NCBI GenBank assembly: GCA_002390525.1
Contig: DGPR01000002.1
Span: forward strand, 306 to 42,944
Origin: Cellvibrionales bacterium UBA4435
GTDB lineage: Bacteria > Pseudomonadota > Gammaproteobacteria > Pseudomonadales > Porticoccaceae
Direction of reading: 5' to 3'
DNA length: 42,639 nt
The notes beneath the pieces were generated by a model. That model did not search any database and was not told the DNA's origin. It was given only the letters and a program-made list of their open reading frames with translations. Positions 1-7,924 of this stretch are shown here, one piece after another. The position numbers and the translations under genes were made by a program. Numbering within the stretch: position 1 is the stretch's first letter; each line of letters starts with the position of its first letter.

Positions 1-50
1 AGTCGACTCATGATCGATTGGTCCCAGGTTCAAGTTCTGGGGGCCCACCA
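1..50 (+). tRNA. tRNA, 3' portion, anticodon CAT (Ile2 or Met)
   Basis: The window opens inside a tRNA. A five-pair anticodon stem (GTCGA with TCGAT) closes the seven-base loop CTCATGA, which places CAT at the anticodon. A T arm follows (CCAGG, loop TTCAAGT, TCTGG), and the sequence ends in an encoded CCA at 48-50. The stem and the TTGGTC variable region resemble the lysidine-modified tRNA-Ile2 family as well as elongator tRNA-Met, so I cannot choose between them without the 5' half. Two oddities: base 37 is G where A is usual, and only seven bases (not eight) lie between the T stem and CCA. It may be a diverged or damaged copy. Confidence 0.65.
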
Positions 51-76
51 ATATTTAAATTTATATTGATTCATAA

Positions 77-490
77 CTATTCAGGTATATTTCTTCTTAG
101 TAGCTTAACTCTGCTTTTTAAGGCTTTGGTGTCGAGGCGCTTTGTTTGAGATATTTGAGTTGGCTTAGTAAGTCTTCTTAACTTTTTTTGAACCAAAACT
201 AGTCGAATAATTTCCTGTAGACGTTTTGTTACCTCGTTTCGATTTTTTTCTAAAGTCCTATATTTTTGACCCTTTATAATAAGTATGCCATTTTTACTGA
301 TACGACTATCTTTTAGACCCAGCAATCTTTTTTTACAGACATCTGGCAAAGAAGATTCTTTGATATCAAAGCGAAGATGAGCAGCAGAAGAAACTTTATT
401 GACGTTCTGTCCACCTGAGCCTTGAGCCCGAATAGCATAGATTTTTACTTCATGATCTGGAATAGAGATATTTGGGGTGATTATCAACAT
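77..490 (-). CDS. arfB: Alternative ribosome-rescue factor ArfB (YaeJ)
   Basis: ArfB is a small relative of class I release factors that enters ribosomes stalled on mRNAs lacking a stop codon and hydrolyses the stuck peptidyl-tRNA. The protein has 137 residues, the usual family length. The catalytic GGQ loop is at residues 26-28 in the context GSGGQNVNK. The C-terminal tail is rich in lysine and arginine (about residues 100-133), as expected for the part that binds in the empty mRNA channel. It lies 44 bases downstream of the NYN-domain gene on the same strand and is probably co-transcribed with it, ending just before the tRNA read on the other strand. Confidence is high because motif, length and tail all agree. 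Confidence 0.95.
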   Translation of the reverse strand: MLIITPNISIPDHEVKIYAIRAQGSGGQNVNKVSSAAHLRFDIKESSLPDVCKKRLLGLKDSRISKNGILIIKGQKYRTLEKNRNEVTKRLQEIIRLVLVQKKLRRLTKPTQISQTKRLDTKALKSRVKLLRRNIPE

Positions 491-534
491 GAATTGATAT
501 CCATCTTCTATTTAATTAAAAATAAAGCATGCAG

Positions 535-1026
535 CTATATTAAAAAATCTTGATCAATTGGAATAAACTGACTAGCAGCATCAACTAAGGATTGTGCAGT
601 AAGTAACGGCACCCCATAAACAATAGCCTCGAGAGATTGATGCTCCTTTATTCTAGCTATCAATAAATCAAAATCTCCATCGCCAGACAACAATATAACT
701 ATATCAACTTGATTTTCAAGGTCCAAAATATCGATGGTAATTCCAACATCCCAGTCTCCTTTAGCGCTTCCATCACTGCGTTGAATATAAGGTTTTAGCT
801 TTACCTTGAAGCCAATATGTCTCAAAGCTTCCTGAAATCTTTCTTGGCCATTATGGTTACGATTAGTAGCATATGCGTTTGCAACTACAATTTCTCCTTG
901 CAATGAAATGTCATTCCAAAGTTTTCTGTAATTAAACTGACGACCGTAAGCCTCTCGAGTTGTATAATAGATATTTTGAACATCAACAAAAATAGCAATT
1001 TTTTTCGCACCAGGGGTTATTTGCAC
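535..1026 (-). CDS. NYN-domain protein (LabA/DUF88-like PIN-fold putative nuclease)
   Basis: This 163-residue protein has the NYN/LabA pattern of the PIN-like nuclease fold. An early strand carries an acidic residue (FVDVQNIYY, D15), a DVGITIDI segment sits near residues 93-100, and the SGDGDFD motif near 114-120 supplies the remaining acidic metal ligands. Proteins of this family are thought to be metal-dependent RNases, but the cellular target of this subfamily is unknown. The start is a GTG at 1026 with a GGATGA-like ribosome site upstream. There is no good ATG alternative, because the first core strand begins at once. It precedes arfB, another RNA/ribosome-related gene. The adjacency is suggestive only. 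Confidence 0.85.
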   Translation of the reverse strand: MQITPGAKKIAIFVDVQNIYYTTREAYGRQFNYRKLWNDISLQGEIVVANAYATNRNHNGQERFQEALRHIGFKVKLKPYIQRSDGSAKGDWDVGITIDILDLENQVDIVILLSGDGDFDLLIARIKEHQSLEAIVYGVPLLTAQSLVDAASQFIPIDQDFLI

Positions 1027-1176
1027 TCAAATCATCCGTCGTTGAAATTATTTAATCACTATAACACTAACGGTGCTTAGCTAAAAAATACAATAGCTAT
1101 ATTTTCAGTAGTTCACTTCAAATATAAATAAAATTAAGAATTCTTCGTCACGGGCGCACATAGATAATTATGGTTA

Positions 1177-2331
1177 TCAGAAAGCACGCTGGTAGCTAGC
1201 AGAAATCATATCGTCCATTTCCATCTGAATACCATTTTGATTTTGCTCAAGTTGTTTAGAGTATTCAAATTTTATTTTATGGCCAGCAAAAGGTCCGTTT
1301 TGCCCAGTTAGTGTTATACCCCAGTTAGCTATAAGAGTATCTCCGCCATAATTGTCCGGATCAGCTGTTTGAACTGGAAGAACTATTCTAGAATCTATTC
1401 CGTCTATATCAGATTCATATTTATAAGATAATCCTATCGAAGTTTGTATCCATGGTGCAAAGAGATAACCACCCCATACTGAAAAATTATGGGTATCACC
1501 AAGTGTATAATCCTCATCATTTTCACCAATGCGCATAATAGCTTGATATTTGACCCCCCAGTCAGATGAATAGCCATTGTTACCCGTATAAGTAAAGCCG
1601 GGGAGAAGGTCATAAGTACCAGAACCTAACTGCATGGAGTAAGGAAGAACTGATTTTGACTGCATACCCATGGGAGTCAAAATAATATCTTTTTGATCAA
1701 TATCACCCGTAGGTAAACTCACGCCAAAATTCAAATTAATTTTATGATATTTATGCTGGAAGGCCTTCCAAAGGAAGCTCGCAGATGTATCGCCCATTCC
1801 GCTAGATTTAGTTTTAAATGTCCCGCGCTGAGTTGTACCTGATCCACCCATATAGGTAGTAGACTTCATGGACTTTTCAATATGATGCAACATAAGCATC
1901 CATGAAATTTTATCAGTTTGGGTATACATTAAACTAAACATGTCCATACGGGAATCCATCTCTAAAGGAACTACCCTTAATGTAGAAGGCTGTCCTGTAA
2001 CACCATAAAAACGGTTGGGGACGGTGGTAACAATTTCATCTGATGAAATACCCTTGTTGCCATCAAGGTTGTCCTCCATATGCATATCCATTGTTCGATA
2101 AGTGAACATCCATCCACCTTTTGTATGGGCATGTTCTCCTGACTGAATCGCTGTTTTATGATTATTATAAGTTTTTTTTGGGGTATAGTTGGTGCCTTGA
2201 TCTGAAATCCTAGGATTGTGCTCTAAGTGCTCTAAATTAGACTGAACCTCATAAAGACCTGATTGGGAGTAATCAACAGAAAATACCAAAGAAGAAAAAA
2301 AATATGTCGCAATTAATAGAACAAACCTCAT
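1177..2331 (-). CDS. Outer-membrane beta-barrel protein of the phenol-degradation MetA-like / transporter family
   Basis: The 384-residue product begins with a short signal peptide (MRFVLLIATYFFSSLVFSVD) and then shows alternating amphipathic strands rich in aromatic and glycine residues up to a terminal phenylalanine, as in outer-membrane barrels. Segments such as GVSLPTGDID, QLGSGTYDLLPG and PVQTADPDN are typical of a family often annotated only as transporter or MetA-pathway-like. The mature N-terminal third is rich in His and Met (around residues 65-90, for example TMDMHMED), a composition seen in metal-related members. A role in metal or small-solute passage is inference. It lies directly after regA on the same strand, with its own regulatory-looking leader (2339-2414). 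Confidence 0.75.
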   Translation of the reverse strand: MRFVLLIATYFFSSLVFSVDYSQSGLYEVQSNLEHLEHNPRISDQGTNYTPKKTYNNHKTAIQSGEHAHTKGGWMFTYRTMDMHMEDNLDGNKGISSDEIVTTVPNRFYGVTGQPSTLRVVPLEMDSRMDMFSLMYTQTDKISWMLMLHHIEKSMKSTTYMGGSGTTQRGTFKTKSSGMGDTSASFLWKAFQHKYHKINLNFGVSLPTGDIDQKDIILTPMGMQSKSVLPYSMQLGSGTYDLLPGFTYTGNNGYSSDWGVKYQAIMRIGENDEDYTLGDTHNFSVWGGYLFAPWIQTSIGLSYKYESDIDGIDSRIVLPVQTADPDNYGGDTLIANWGITLTGQNGPFAGHKIKFEYSKQLEQNQNGIQMEMDDMISASYQRAF

Positions 2332-2338
2332 AAAAAAA

Positions 2339-2391
2339 TTTCCTTGAAAATTTAAATTTATGGTCGTGCAATATAAATTTTTTCAAGGAAA
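2339..2391 (-). promoter_or_regulatory. Inverted repeat covering the ribosome site of the barrel-protein gene
   Basis: Perfect 12-base arms (plus-strand TTTCCTTGAAAA at 2339-2350 and TTTTCAAGGAAA at 2380-2391) flank a 29-base centre. In the leftward transcript the second arm contains the Shine-Dalgarno sequence AAGGA, nine bases before the ATG at 2331. The hairpin would therefore hide the ribosome site if transcription begins upstream of 2391. A run of seven U follows the arm, so it could also act as a terminator or attenuator for regBA read-through. A TTGAAA inside the upstream arm could instead be a -35 element, in which case that arm would not be transcribed. Confidence 0.55.
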
Positions 2392-2399
2392 AAATAAAT

Positions 2400-2414
2400 G
2401 TGACATATTGTCGC
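2400..2414. promoter_or_regulatory. Putative RegA/PrrA/RoxR binding site
   Basis: The sequence GTGAC-ATATT-GTCGC is an imperfect palindrome matching the loose RegA/PrrA recognition pattern of G-Y-G-N-C and G-N-C-G-C half-sites separated by a short spacer. It lies about 70 bases upstream of the barrel-protein start codon and 20 bases past the regA stop codon. That is where an activator of the barrel gene would bind. The presence of regA itself next door supports the assignment, but only one site was found by eye. Confidence 0.5.
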
Positions 2415-2434
2415 ACTAATTTATTTTTAGTATA

Positions 2435-2965
2435 TTAATTTGTGTATGGTTTTTTTAATAGCTTTCTCTGGAGCGTCCTTCGGTGCATTTTAAGAGCTCT
2501 AGCTGTCGCCGAAATATTACCTTTATTTTCAGAAAGAACTTTTTGAATATGATCCCATGCAACTCTATTGACTGTCGCAGGAGCTAGAGTTTTACTTTCA
2601 GTTTTCCAAGTTTCTAAATTTTCATCAAATGTTGCTAGAATTTCAGATACATCCGCAGGCTTACAAAGATAATTTTTTGCACCCATTTTAATTGCTTCAA
2701 CAGCTGTAGAAATGCTGGCATAGCCTGTTAATATAAGTATTTTTGTACTAGGTTCTATGTTGATAAATTGTTCAATGAGACTCAAGCCTGATCCTTTTTT
2801 TAATTTTAGATCTAATACGGTTTTACTAGGCTTATGTTTTTTAAAAGATTTCAGGGCCTCCTCAATAGTGGAAGAAATAATAACCCCATAACCTCTCCTC
2901 TCTAGGGCCCTTCCAAGGATACTAGAAAATGTTTGATCGTCATCTACTATTAAAATGTGTTCCAT
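2435..2965 (-). CDS. regA: Redox response regulator RegA (PrrA/ActR/RoxR family)
   Basis: The 176-residue protein is a CheY-like receiver (residues 1-120) followed by a short linker with prolines and a Fis-type helix-turn-helix (about 128-172, with NISATARALKMHRRTLQRKL). The acidic pocket is at D8-D10, the phosphorylated aspartate is D52 (VLDLKL), and T80 and K102 complete the switch set. This compact receiver-plus-Fis-HTH architecture without an AAA domain is characteristic of RegA/PrrA/ActR/RoxR, global regulators of respiratory and redox genes. Its kinase gene lies 32 bases upstream, so the pair is an operon. The HTH recognition segment RRTLQRKL matches the conserved family signature. Confidence 0.93.
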   Translation of the reverse strand: MEHILIVDDDQTFSSILGRALERRGYGVIISSTIEEALKSFKKHKPSKTVLDLKLKKGSGLSLIEQFINIEPSTKILILTGYASISTAVEAIKMGAKNYLCKPADVSEILATFDENLETWKTESKTLAPATVNRVAWDHIQKVLSENKGNISATARALKMHRRTLQRKLLKKPYTN

Positions 2966-2997
2966 ATTAATGGTTCACCAAGGATTTTTGATATATT

Positions 2998-4245
2998 TCA
3001 ATCATTAAATAGTGGCAACTTGACTATTGTAAGTGAGCCAACCTCGTCATCAAATGAATTAATTGTGATAGTGCCACCATAACGACTAATTGATGCTTGT
3101 GTCAAAAAAAGCCCGATGCCCATACCACCATTTTTATTAGATAAAAAAGGTTTTCTTGGAAGCTCCTGCTCATAAGAAGTATCACCATCTCCATAGTCAC
3201 GAATATATATTTCAAGTAATTCAGTATTCCATGTTACTTTAACATCTACCTTTTGCGGACTAGCCTCAGCTGCATTGTTGAGAAGGTTCAAGAGTGATGG
3301 CGCAATTGTTGGATCAAAAAAAACTTCTCGATCTTCCTGTTGTTCTGAGAGAATGATTGAAGCATTCATTTCAGGATGAAGAATTTGCCATCGTTCTAGT
3401 AACTGCTTCATATATCCTGTAATGAATTTATATTGCTTATTATTTTCTGAAATTTCAGCAGTAGCTACAAGTTCTCTTAATGTCATTCTGCACTGTTCTA
3501 TCTGACTGTGAAGAATATTTATATCTTTTTTGAAGCTAGAGTCTCCCTCTTTAATTTCATCAACAATGATTTTCATAGTATTCAAAGGGGTACCAAGTTC
3601 ATGAGCTGTTCCTGCCGCTAGAGCACCTATGCCGATTAACTGTTCATCGCGCAATTGATTCTCACGATGTTTGGCTATTGCAGTATTTTGTTGTTTAAGT
3701 GTTCCTGCCATTCTTGTTACAAAAAAAGTTATTACGATTGCGCTAATTAAGAAATTACACCACATACCAATAATGTGTAAATTATTACTATTTGTGTGGT
3801 GGCCACGATGATTTTCTGGAGAGAAAGCTGAAATGTTATAGCTATCTATAAATAAAGAGCTATAAGCAGCCAACGACATCAAAGCTGCGCCAATTGTATA
3901 GCGCAATGATAGCGTTCCCGCAGCAATACAGATAGGCACAAGGTAATATGAAACAAAAGGGTTTGATGCGCCTCCACTGCAATATAATATTCCTGTAAAA
4001 AAAAGAATATCAATTAAAACGTGGTAAAAAAATTCTGATTCAGAAATTTTATCAGCTTGCGATAATCTATAAGCTACCACTGTGATAACAATCCCATACA
4101 AAATTAATACAAAACTTAGCACAGTGATAGGTAATATAACTTCAAAAAAAAATGTGAGTAATATCAATGCCAAAAATTCTGCACCAAGAACCACTACTCT
4201 GATAATATTTAATTGATATAGATTTTCTTTAACGGCGGTATTCAT
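2998..4245 (-). CDS. regB: Redox sensor histidine kinase RegB (PrrB/RoxS family)
   Basis: The 415-residue membrane kinase has about six N-terminal transmembrane helices (residues 12-180), a dimerisation helix with the phosphorylated histidine H215 (AAGTAHELGTPLNT), and an ATPase domain with an N box (NLLNNAAEAS) and glycine boxes (YGDGD, GGMGIGLFL). Two family-specific redox features are present. The quinone-contact motif GGASNPF is at residues 91-97, and a cysteine at 252 lies 37 residues after the histidine, matching the redox-active linker cysteine of RegB. It would sense the quinone pool or redox state and control phosphorylation of RegA encoded just downstream. The gene follows the CoA-transferase gene by 47 bases. 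Confidence 0.92.
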   Translation of the reverse strand: MNTAVKENLYQLNIIRVVVLGAEFLALILLTFFFEVILPITVLSFVLILYGIVITVVAYRLSQADKISESEFFYHVLIDILFFTGILYCSGGASNPFVSYYLVPICIAAGTLSLRYTIGAALMSLAAYSSLFIDSYNISAFSPENHRGHHTNSNNLHIIGMWCNFLISAIVITFFVTRMAGTLKQQNTAIAKHRENQLRDEQLIGIGALAAGTAHELGTPLNTMKIIVDEIKEGDSSFKKDINILHSQIEQCRMTLRELVATAEISENNKQYKFITGYMKQLLERWQILHPEMNASIILSEQQEDREVFFDPTIAPSLLNLLNNAAEASPQKVDVKVTWNTELLEIYIRDYGDGDTSYEQELPRKPFLSNKNGGMGIGLFLTQASISRYGGTITINSFDDEVGSLTIVKLPLFND

Positions 4246-4292
4246 AACGAGTACTATTATTATTTATGCTCTATTTAGAGATATTATTCAGC

Positions 4293-5510
4293 TCAAATAA
4301 CACCTTCGTTTTTCAGGGTCTTTTGGTTGGATGCGTCCATACCAAGTATATTTTCAAAAATTTCTTTATTAAAGCTACCAATTTCTGGACCCGCCCATGA
4401 GGTAGAGCCAGGGGTTTTACTTAGTTTTGGAGCCATTGCAGGAATTTTAAGCAACTTATTCTTTACTTTTACACTCTCAAATAAACCTCTTTCAATAAAA
4501 TGAGGATCGTGAATCATATCTTCAGCATTGTAAATCGGTCCAGATGGTACATCATATAGATCAAGGGTTTCCAAAACTTTAGTACTAATTTGTTTTTTGC
4601 ACCAGCAGGATAGAGCATCATCAATTTCTTCTTCATACTTAACTCGACCAGAGTTGTTAGAAAATCTCTCGTCTTCTGCCATATCTGGTCTCCCTGCAGC
4701 TATCATTAACCGCTTAAAAATAGAATCGCCATTTCCACCAATCACAATATATTTTTTGTCTACACAGCGGTAAATATTTGTTGGGGCAATTCCAGTAACT
4801 GTAGTACCAGATGGTTCCCTAATTACTCCAGCCCCATCATATTCAGGGATTACACCCTCTAAAAGATTAAACATAGCTTCATACAGAGCAACGTCTACAA
4901 CTTGGCCTGTACCGCCAGTTTTTCTTGAAAGTAGCGACAAAACTATACCAAAAGCAGCGTGCAAGCCGGCAATACTATCACCGATACTTAAATTAGGTCG
5001 TATAGGGGCCTCACCGGGAATACCGTTCACATATCGAAATCCACTAATTCCCTCACACACTGATGCAAATCCTGGTTTGTGTGAGTAAGGACCAGTTTGT
5101 CCGTAACCGGATATACGCGTATAAATTAGATTTGGATTTGATTTTTTAAAGTGCTCAGGGCCTAAACTCCAACTTTCCATTTTACCTGGGCGAAAATTTT
5201 CTATGAGTACATCAGCCCCATCAATAAGCTGTCTTACTAAATCTCTACCTTTTTGTTTTTTTAAATTTATGGTGATGCATTTTTTATTACGTCCTAAACT
5301 ACGCCACCATAGTGACGTTCCATCATCAAGTACTCGCCAGTTACGTAACGGGTCACCTTTGCCCGGTGGCTCAATTTTTATAACTTCAGCTCCAAAATAA
5401 GCCAGCAATGCGCCAGAAAAAGGTCCAGCAAGTAGTTGGCCTAACTCTATGACGCGAAATCCTGATAAAGGCTTAATATTAATCAAGTCAGAATTATTTT
5501 TACTCATCAT
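4293..5510 (-). CDS. Family III CoA-transferase (CaiB/BaiF)
   Basis: This 405-residue protein belongs to the formyl-CoA:oxalate/CaiB class, which moves CoA between carboxylic acids. Family hallmarks are the N-terminal LSGFRVIELGQLLAGPF segment, AEVIKIEPPGKGDPLR, the VLIENFRPG motif near residue 101, and the catalytic aspartate expected at D178 in LSIGDSIAG. Full length is retained. The substrate cannot be told from sequence. Members act on oxalate, carnitine, mesaconate, citramalate and fatty-acyl derivatives. It lies 63 bases downstream of an AEC-type carrier gene on the same strand, which suggests uptake or export of an organic acid coupled to its activation, but this is inference. Confidence 0.9.
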   Translation of the reverse strand: MMSKNNSDLINIKPLSGFRVIELGQLLAGPFSGALLAYFGAEVIKIEPPGKGDPLRNWRVLDDGTSLWWRSLGRNKKCITINLKKQKGRDLVRQLIDGADVLIENFRPGKMESWSLGPEHFKKSNPNLIYTRISGYGQTGPYSHKPGFASVCEGISGFRYVNGIPGEAPIRPNLSIGDSIAGLHAAFGIVLSLLSRKTGGTGQVVDVALYEAMFNLLEGVIPEYDGAGVIREPSGTTVTGIAPTNIYRCVDKKYIVIGGNGDSIFKRLMIAAGRPDMAEDERFSNNSGRVKYEEEIDDALSCWCKKQISTKVLETLDLYDVPSGPIYNAEDMIHDPHFIERGLFESVKVKNKLLKIPAMAPKLSKTPGSTSWAGPEIGSFNKEIFENILGMDASNQKTLKNEGVI

Positions 5511-5573
5511 CCATCCTTTTTAACCAGCAAAATCAAAAAAAAATCAAATATCATATTTTTTAATAACGAAATC

Positions 5574-6464
5574 CTATAACAAAAAAGATAGTAGTATAGG
5601 TATTGCTATAAGAGATAATAAAGTAGAGGTAACGACAACACTCGCAACCTTATCAGGATCTCTATCAAATTTTAATGCTAGCAAATAATTAAAAACAGCT
5701 GCCGGCATAATTGCTTGTAATAATACAACATGTTTTGCAGTTCCAGAGAGTCCCATTAGACTAACAACTATACAAGCAAATGAAAAACCACCACCAATGC
5801 GTAATATTGAAAAAATCATACTTCGTCGCCATTCTGTAGTGCTTAAATTTGTTAAAGAGGCGCCCAAAGTAATCAGCATCAGAGGGATAGTCAATCCACC
5901 TAGTATCCCAAGTGTTGTGTCGATCCAGCTTGGTAACTTTGTTCCTGTCCCTAATAAAAAGATTGCTATAACGATAGAATGTATAAGAGGTAGGATTGCT
6001 AAATCTTTGAGAGCTGATAAAAACCCGTTATTATTACGTGACATTAGTGCCACTCCACCAGACATCAAAGCAGACATCTGCACTAAGAAAAAAGCTAAAG
6101 CAAGAGCCAATCCTTCCTCACCAAAGGCAAATAAACATAAGGGTAAGCCCATATTGCCATTATTTGGAAACACTACTGTTGCTAGCAAAGAGCGGACAGT
6201 TCCGCCAGACATTCTGATAACCAAAATACCAGCTATCGCAGTAAACAAGAATATCAATATTGCAGCAAAAGCAACTGCATAAAAATCTTGGCCAGAAATT
6301 TCAACCCCATTTATAGTTGAAATAACTAGGCATGGAGCCCCTATATTCATGACTATACGACTCACAAAATCAGCAGAAAAAGGTGTGGATGATCGCGCCC
6401 AAAAATATCCTATTATGGTGCAAACAAAAACTGGAGCAATTATATTCCAAAGCTCAAATAGCAT
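5574..6464 (-). CDS. AEC family transporter (auxin efflux carrier / malonate transporter type)
   Basis: The 296-residue protein is almost wholly hydrophobic, with about ten membrane helices in two similar halves. Family features are the N-terminal APVFVCTIIGYFWARS, the conserved IGAPCLVIST stretch near residue 42, FPNNGNMGLPL near residue 99 and the final short helix. AEC carriers move organic anions such as malate, malonate or auxin. A GAGG ribosome site precedes the ATG. It is the first gene of a leftward group that continues into the CoA-transferase and possibly regBA, and it is divergent from the large gene run starting at 6587. The substrate is unknown. Confidence 0.88.
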   Translation of the reverse strand: MLFELWNIIAPVFVCTIIGYFWARSSTPFSADFVSRIVMNIGAPCLVISTINGVEISGQDFYAVAFAAILIFLFTAIAGILVIRMSGGTVRSLLATVVFPNNGNMGLPLCLFAFGEEGLALALAFFLVQMSALMSGGVALMSRNNNGFLSALKDLAILPLIHSIVIAIFLLGTGTKLPSWIDTTLGILGGLTIPLMLITLGASLTNLSTTEWRRSMIFSILRIGGGFSFACIVVSLMGLSGTAKHVVLLQAIMPAAVFNYLLALKFDRDPDKVASVVVTSTLLSLIAIPILLSFLL

Positions 6465-6586
6465 TTTTCACAACCTCATTTTGATAAAAAATTCGCTATA
6501 CTCAATTTATAATAGCTTGATAGGTTAATAAGATTAAGTTTTGTATAATATTTGTAGAGCTATCTTGCCCTAATTATATTGATCTC
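6465..6586. promoter_or_regulatory. Divergent promoter region before the twelve-gene run
   Basis: This 122-base gap separates the leftward AEC carrier gene from the rightward run. A consensus TATAAT at 6544-6549 is a plausible -10 element for the rightward transcript, about 40 bases before the first start codon. No good -35 at standard spacing is visible (TTGATA at about 6517 is too far away), so activation by a regulator is possible. For the leftward gene only the GAGG ribosome site is clear. No inverted repeat or RegA-like site was found here. Confidence 0.45.
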
Positions 6587-7924
6587 ATGCGGAAGCGAGC
6601 TGAACACATGGACTTTAATAGAAACCTTAAACGCATCATTATTGTATGTATTTGTCACCTTGCTTGCCATGATTTGATTGCCAGCCAAGTTAAAGAAAAA
6701 ATAATTTCTGAAAATAATCTTCCAGACTACAAAAAAGAAGCCCAGATTTTAGATAAATCGAATCTTGATATAGTTTTCAACCGCTATATTGAGGCCATTG
6801 AGAAAAAAGAGGGTGATGAAGGACCATATAATCCTGATATACCCGAAATGCTCTATAGTTTAGGGAAAAAGTTACAGTCTAACGATCGACATGAAGAGGC
6901 AATAAATGTCTACAAAAAAGCTATTTATATAAACCGAATAAATAATGGTCTTTACAGCTTGTCACAGGAAACTAGCTTACAAGCTATTATCGAAAGTCAG
7001 AAGATCCAAGGGAGGTTAAAAGAGATTGCCGGCAATTATTCACAACTCTTACAAATTTATAGAAAAAACTATAAAGAAAATAATCCCAATTTTCTAGATA
7101 TGATTGACGAGTTTAGTCATTGGAGTATTAAAGCATATGCACAAACTGGCGGACGAGACGATGTATATCACCTTGAAGCTGCATTTGATCTATACACTGA
7201 TACTATTAGAATTTTATCGGAACAAAACGGAGAACTTCATCCCAGTTTATTATCACCACTAAATCAGTTAGCAATAACATGCTATTATTTATCTGTACAT
7301 CAACGAAGATTTCCTGACTATGGAGAGACTGATACATCACTTCCTTTTGGTTATCGCTCTATGGCACCGGTAAATCAGGTAGTGGGTCGTGGTGCTTACT
7401 TCAAACATGGACATATGTTGCAGAATCAAATTCTGCAAATACTTGATGAAGATCCTAATTTCACACCGATAGAAATTGCAAAAGGACAGGCTAACTTAGG
7501 TGATTGGTACCTTTTATTTGGGAAATATCAATCAGCAATGAGTGCATATAAAAAATCGTATGAAATAGTTGCTAATAATCAAAAAAACATAAAGATTCTT
7601 GATGAAATATATTCTCAACCAGTTATGCTTCCTAAGACTAGTGAATTTTTTGGTACCGAGAAGAATAATTATCTAGCATCAGGTATATCAGAAAATTCAA
7701 ACCTTTCGCACGCGACAAGCTATGTTAATCTTTTGGTAGATATTACAGATGGAGGAAATCCAATTAATTTCAGCGTTAAAAAAATATTTCCGTCGGAAAT
7801 GAGTAATTTTGCTGCAAGAGCTATCGAAACAGTCCGTACAAAAAAATTTCGCCCTAAGCTCATTAATGGCTCTGCTGTACTTTCAACCCAATTTCCGATG
7901 AGAGTTATAATTCCAAATGAATAA
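6587..7924 (+). CDS. Periplasmic TPR protein with TonB-like C-terminal domain (run gene 1)
   Basis: The 445-residue product has an N-terminal hydrophobic stretch (IIIVCICHLACHDLIA) that looks like a secretion signal. TPR-like helices follow (for example residues 82-115 and a second block near 300-330 with GDWYLLFGKYQSAMSAYKK). A C-terminal domain of about 65 residues (378-440) shows the TonB pattern: VDITDGG, then FAARAIETVRTKKFRPK, then FPMRVII. A later ATG at 6608 gives a more typical signal peptide (MDFNRNLKR) and may be the true start; neither start has a strong ribosome site. It opens the run and overlaps the next gene by 8 bases. A TonB-like domain in a run that also encodes an ExbB-like and two ExbD-like proteins suggests force transmission or docking, by inference. 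Confidence 0.8.
   Translation: MRKRAEHMDFNRNLKRIIIVCICHLACHDLIASQVKEKIISENNLPDYKKEAQILDKSNLDIVFNRYIEAIEKKEGDEGPYNPDIPEMLYSLGKKLQSNDRHEEAINVYKKAIYINRINNGLYSLSQETSLQAIIESQKIQGRLKEIAGNYSQLLQIYRKNYKENNPNFLDMIDEFSHWSIKAYAQTGGRDDVYHLEAAFDLYTDTIRILSEQNGELHPSLLSPLNQLAITCYYLSVHQRRFPDYGETDTSLPFGYRSMAPVNQVVGRGAYFKHGHMLQNQILQILDEDPNFTPIEIAKGQANLGDWYLLFGKYQSAMSAYKKSYEIVANNQKNIKILDEIYSQPVMLPKTSEFFGTEKNNYLASGISENSNLSHATSYVNLLVDITDGGNPINFSVKKIFPSEMSNFAARAIETVRTKKFRPKLINGSAVLSTQFPMRVIIPNE

Noticed and set aside
5797..6282. A 161-codon rightward frame opposite the AEC carrier
   Set aside because: It lies wholly inside a well-supported membrane transporter gene, and its translation has no recognisable domain, signal or ribosome site.
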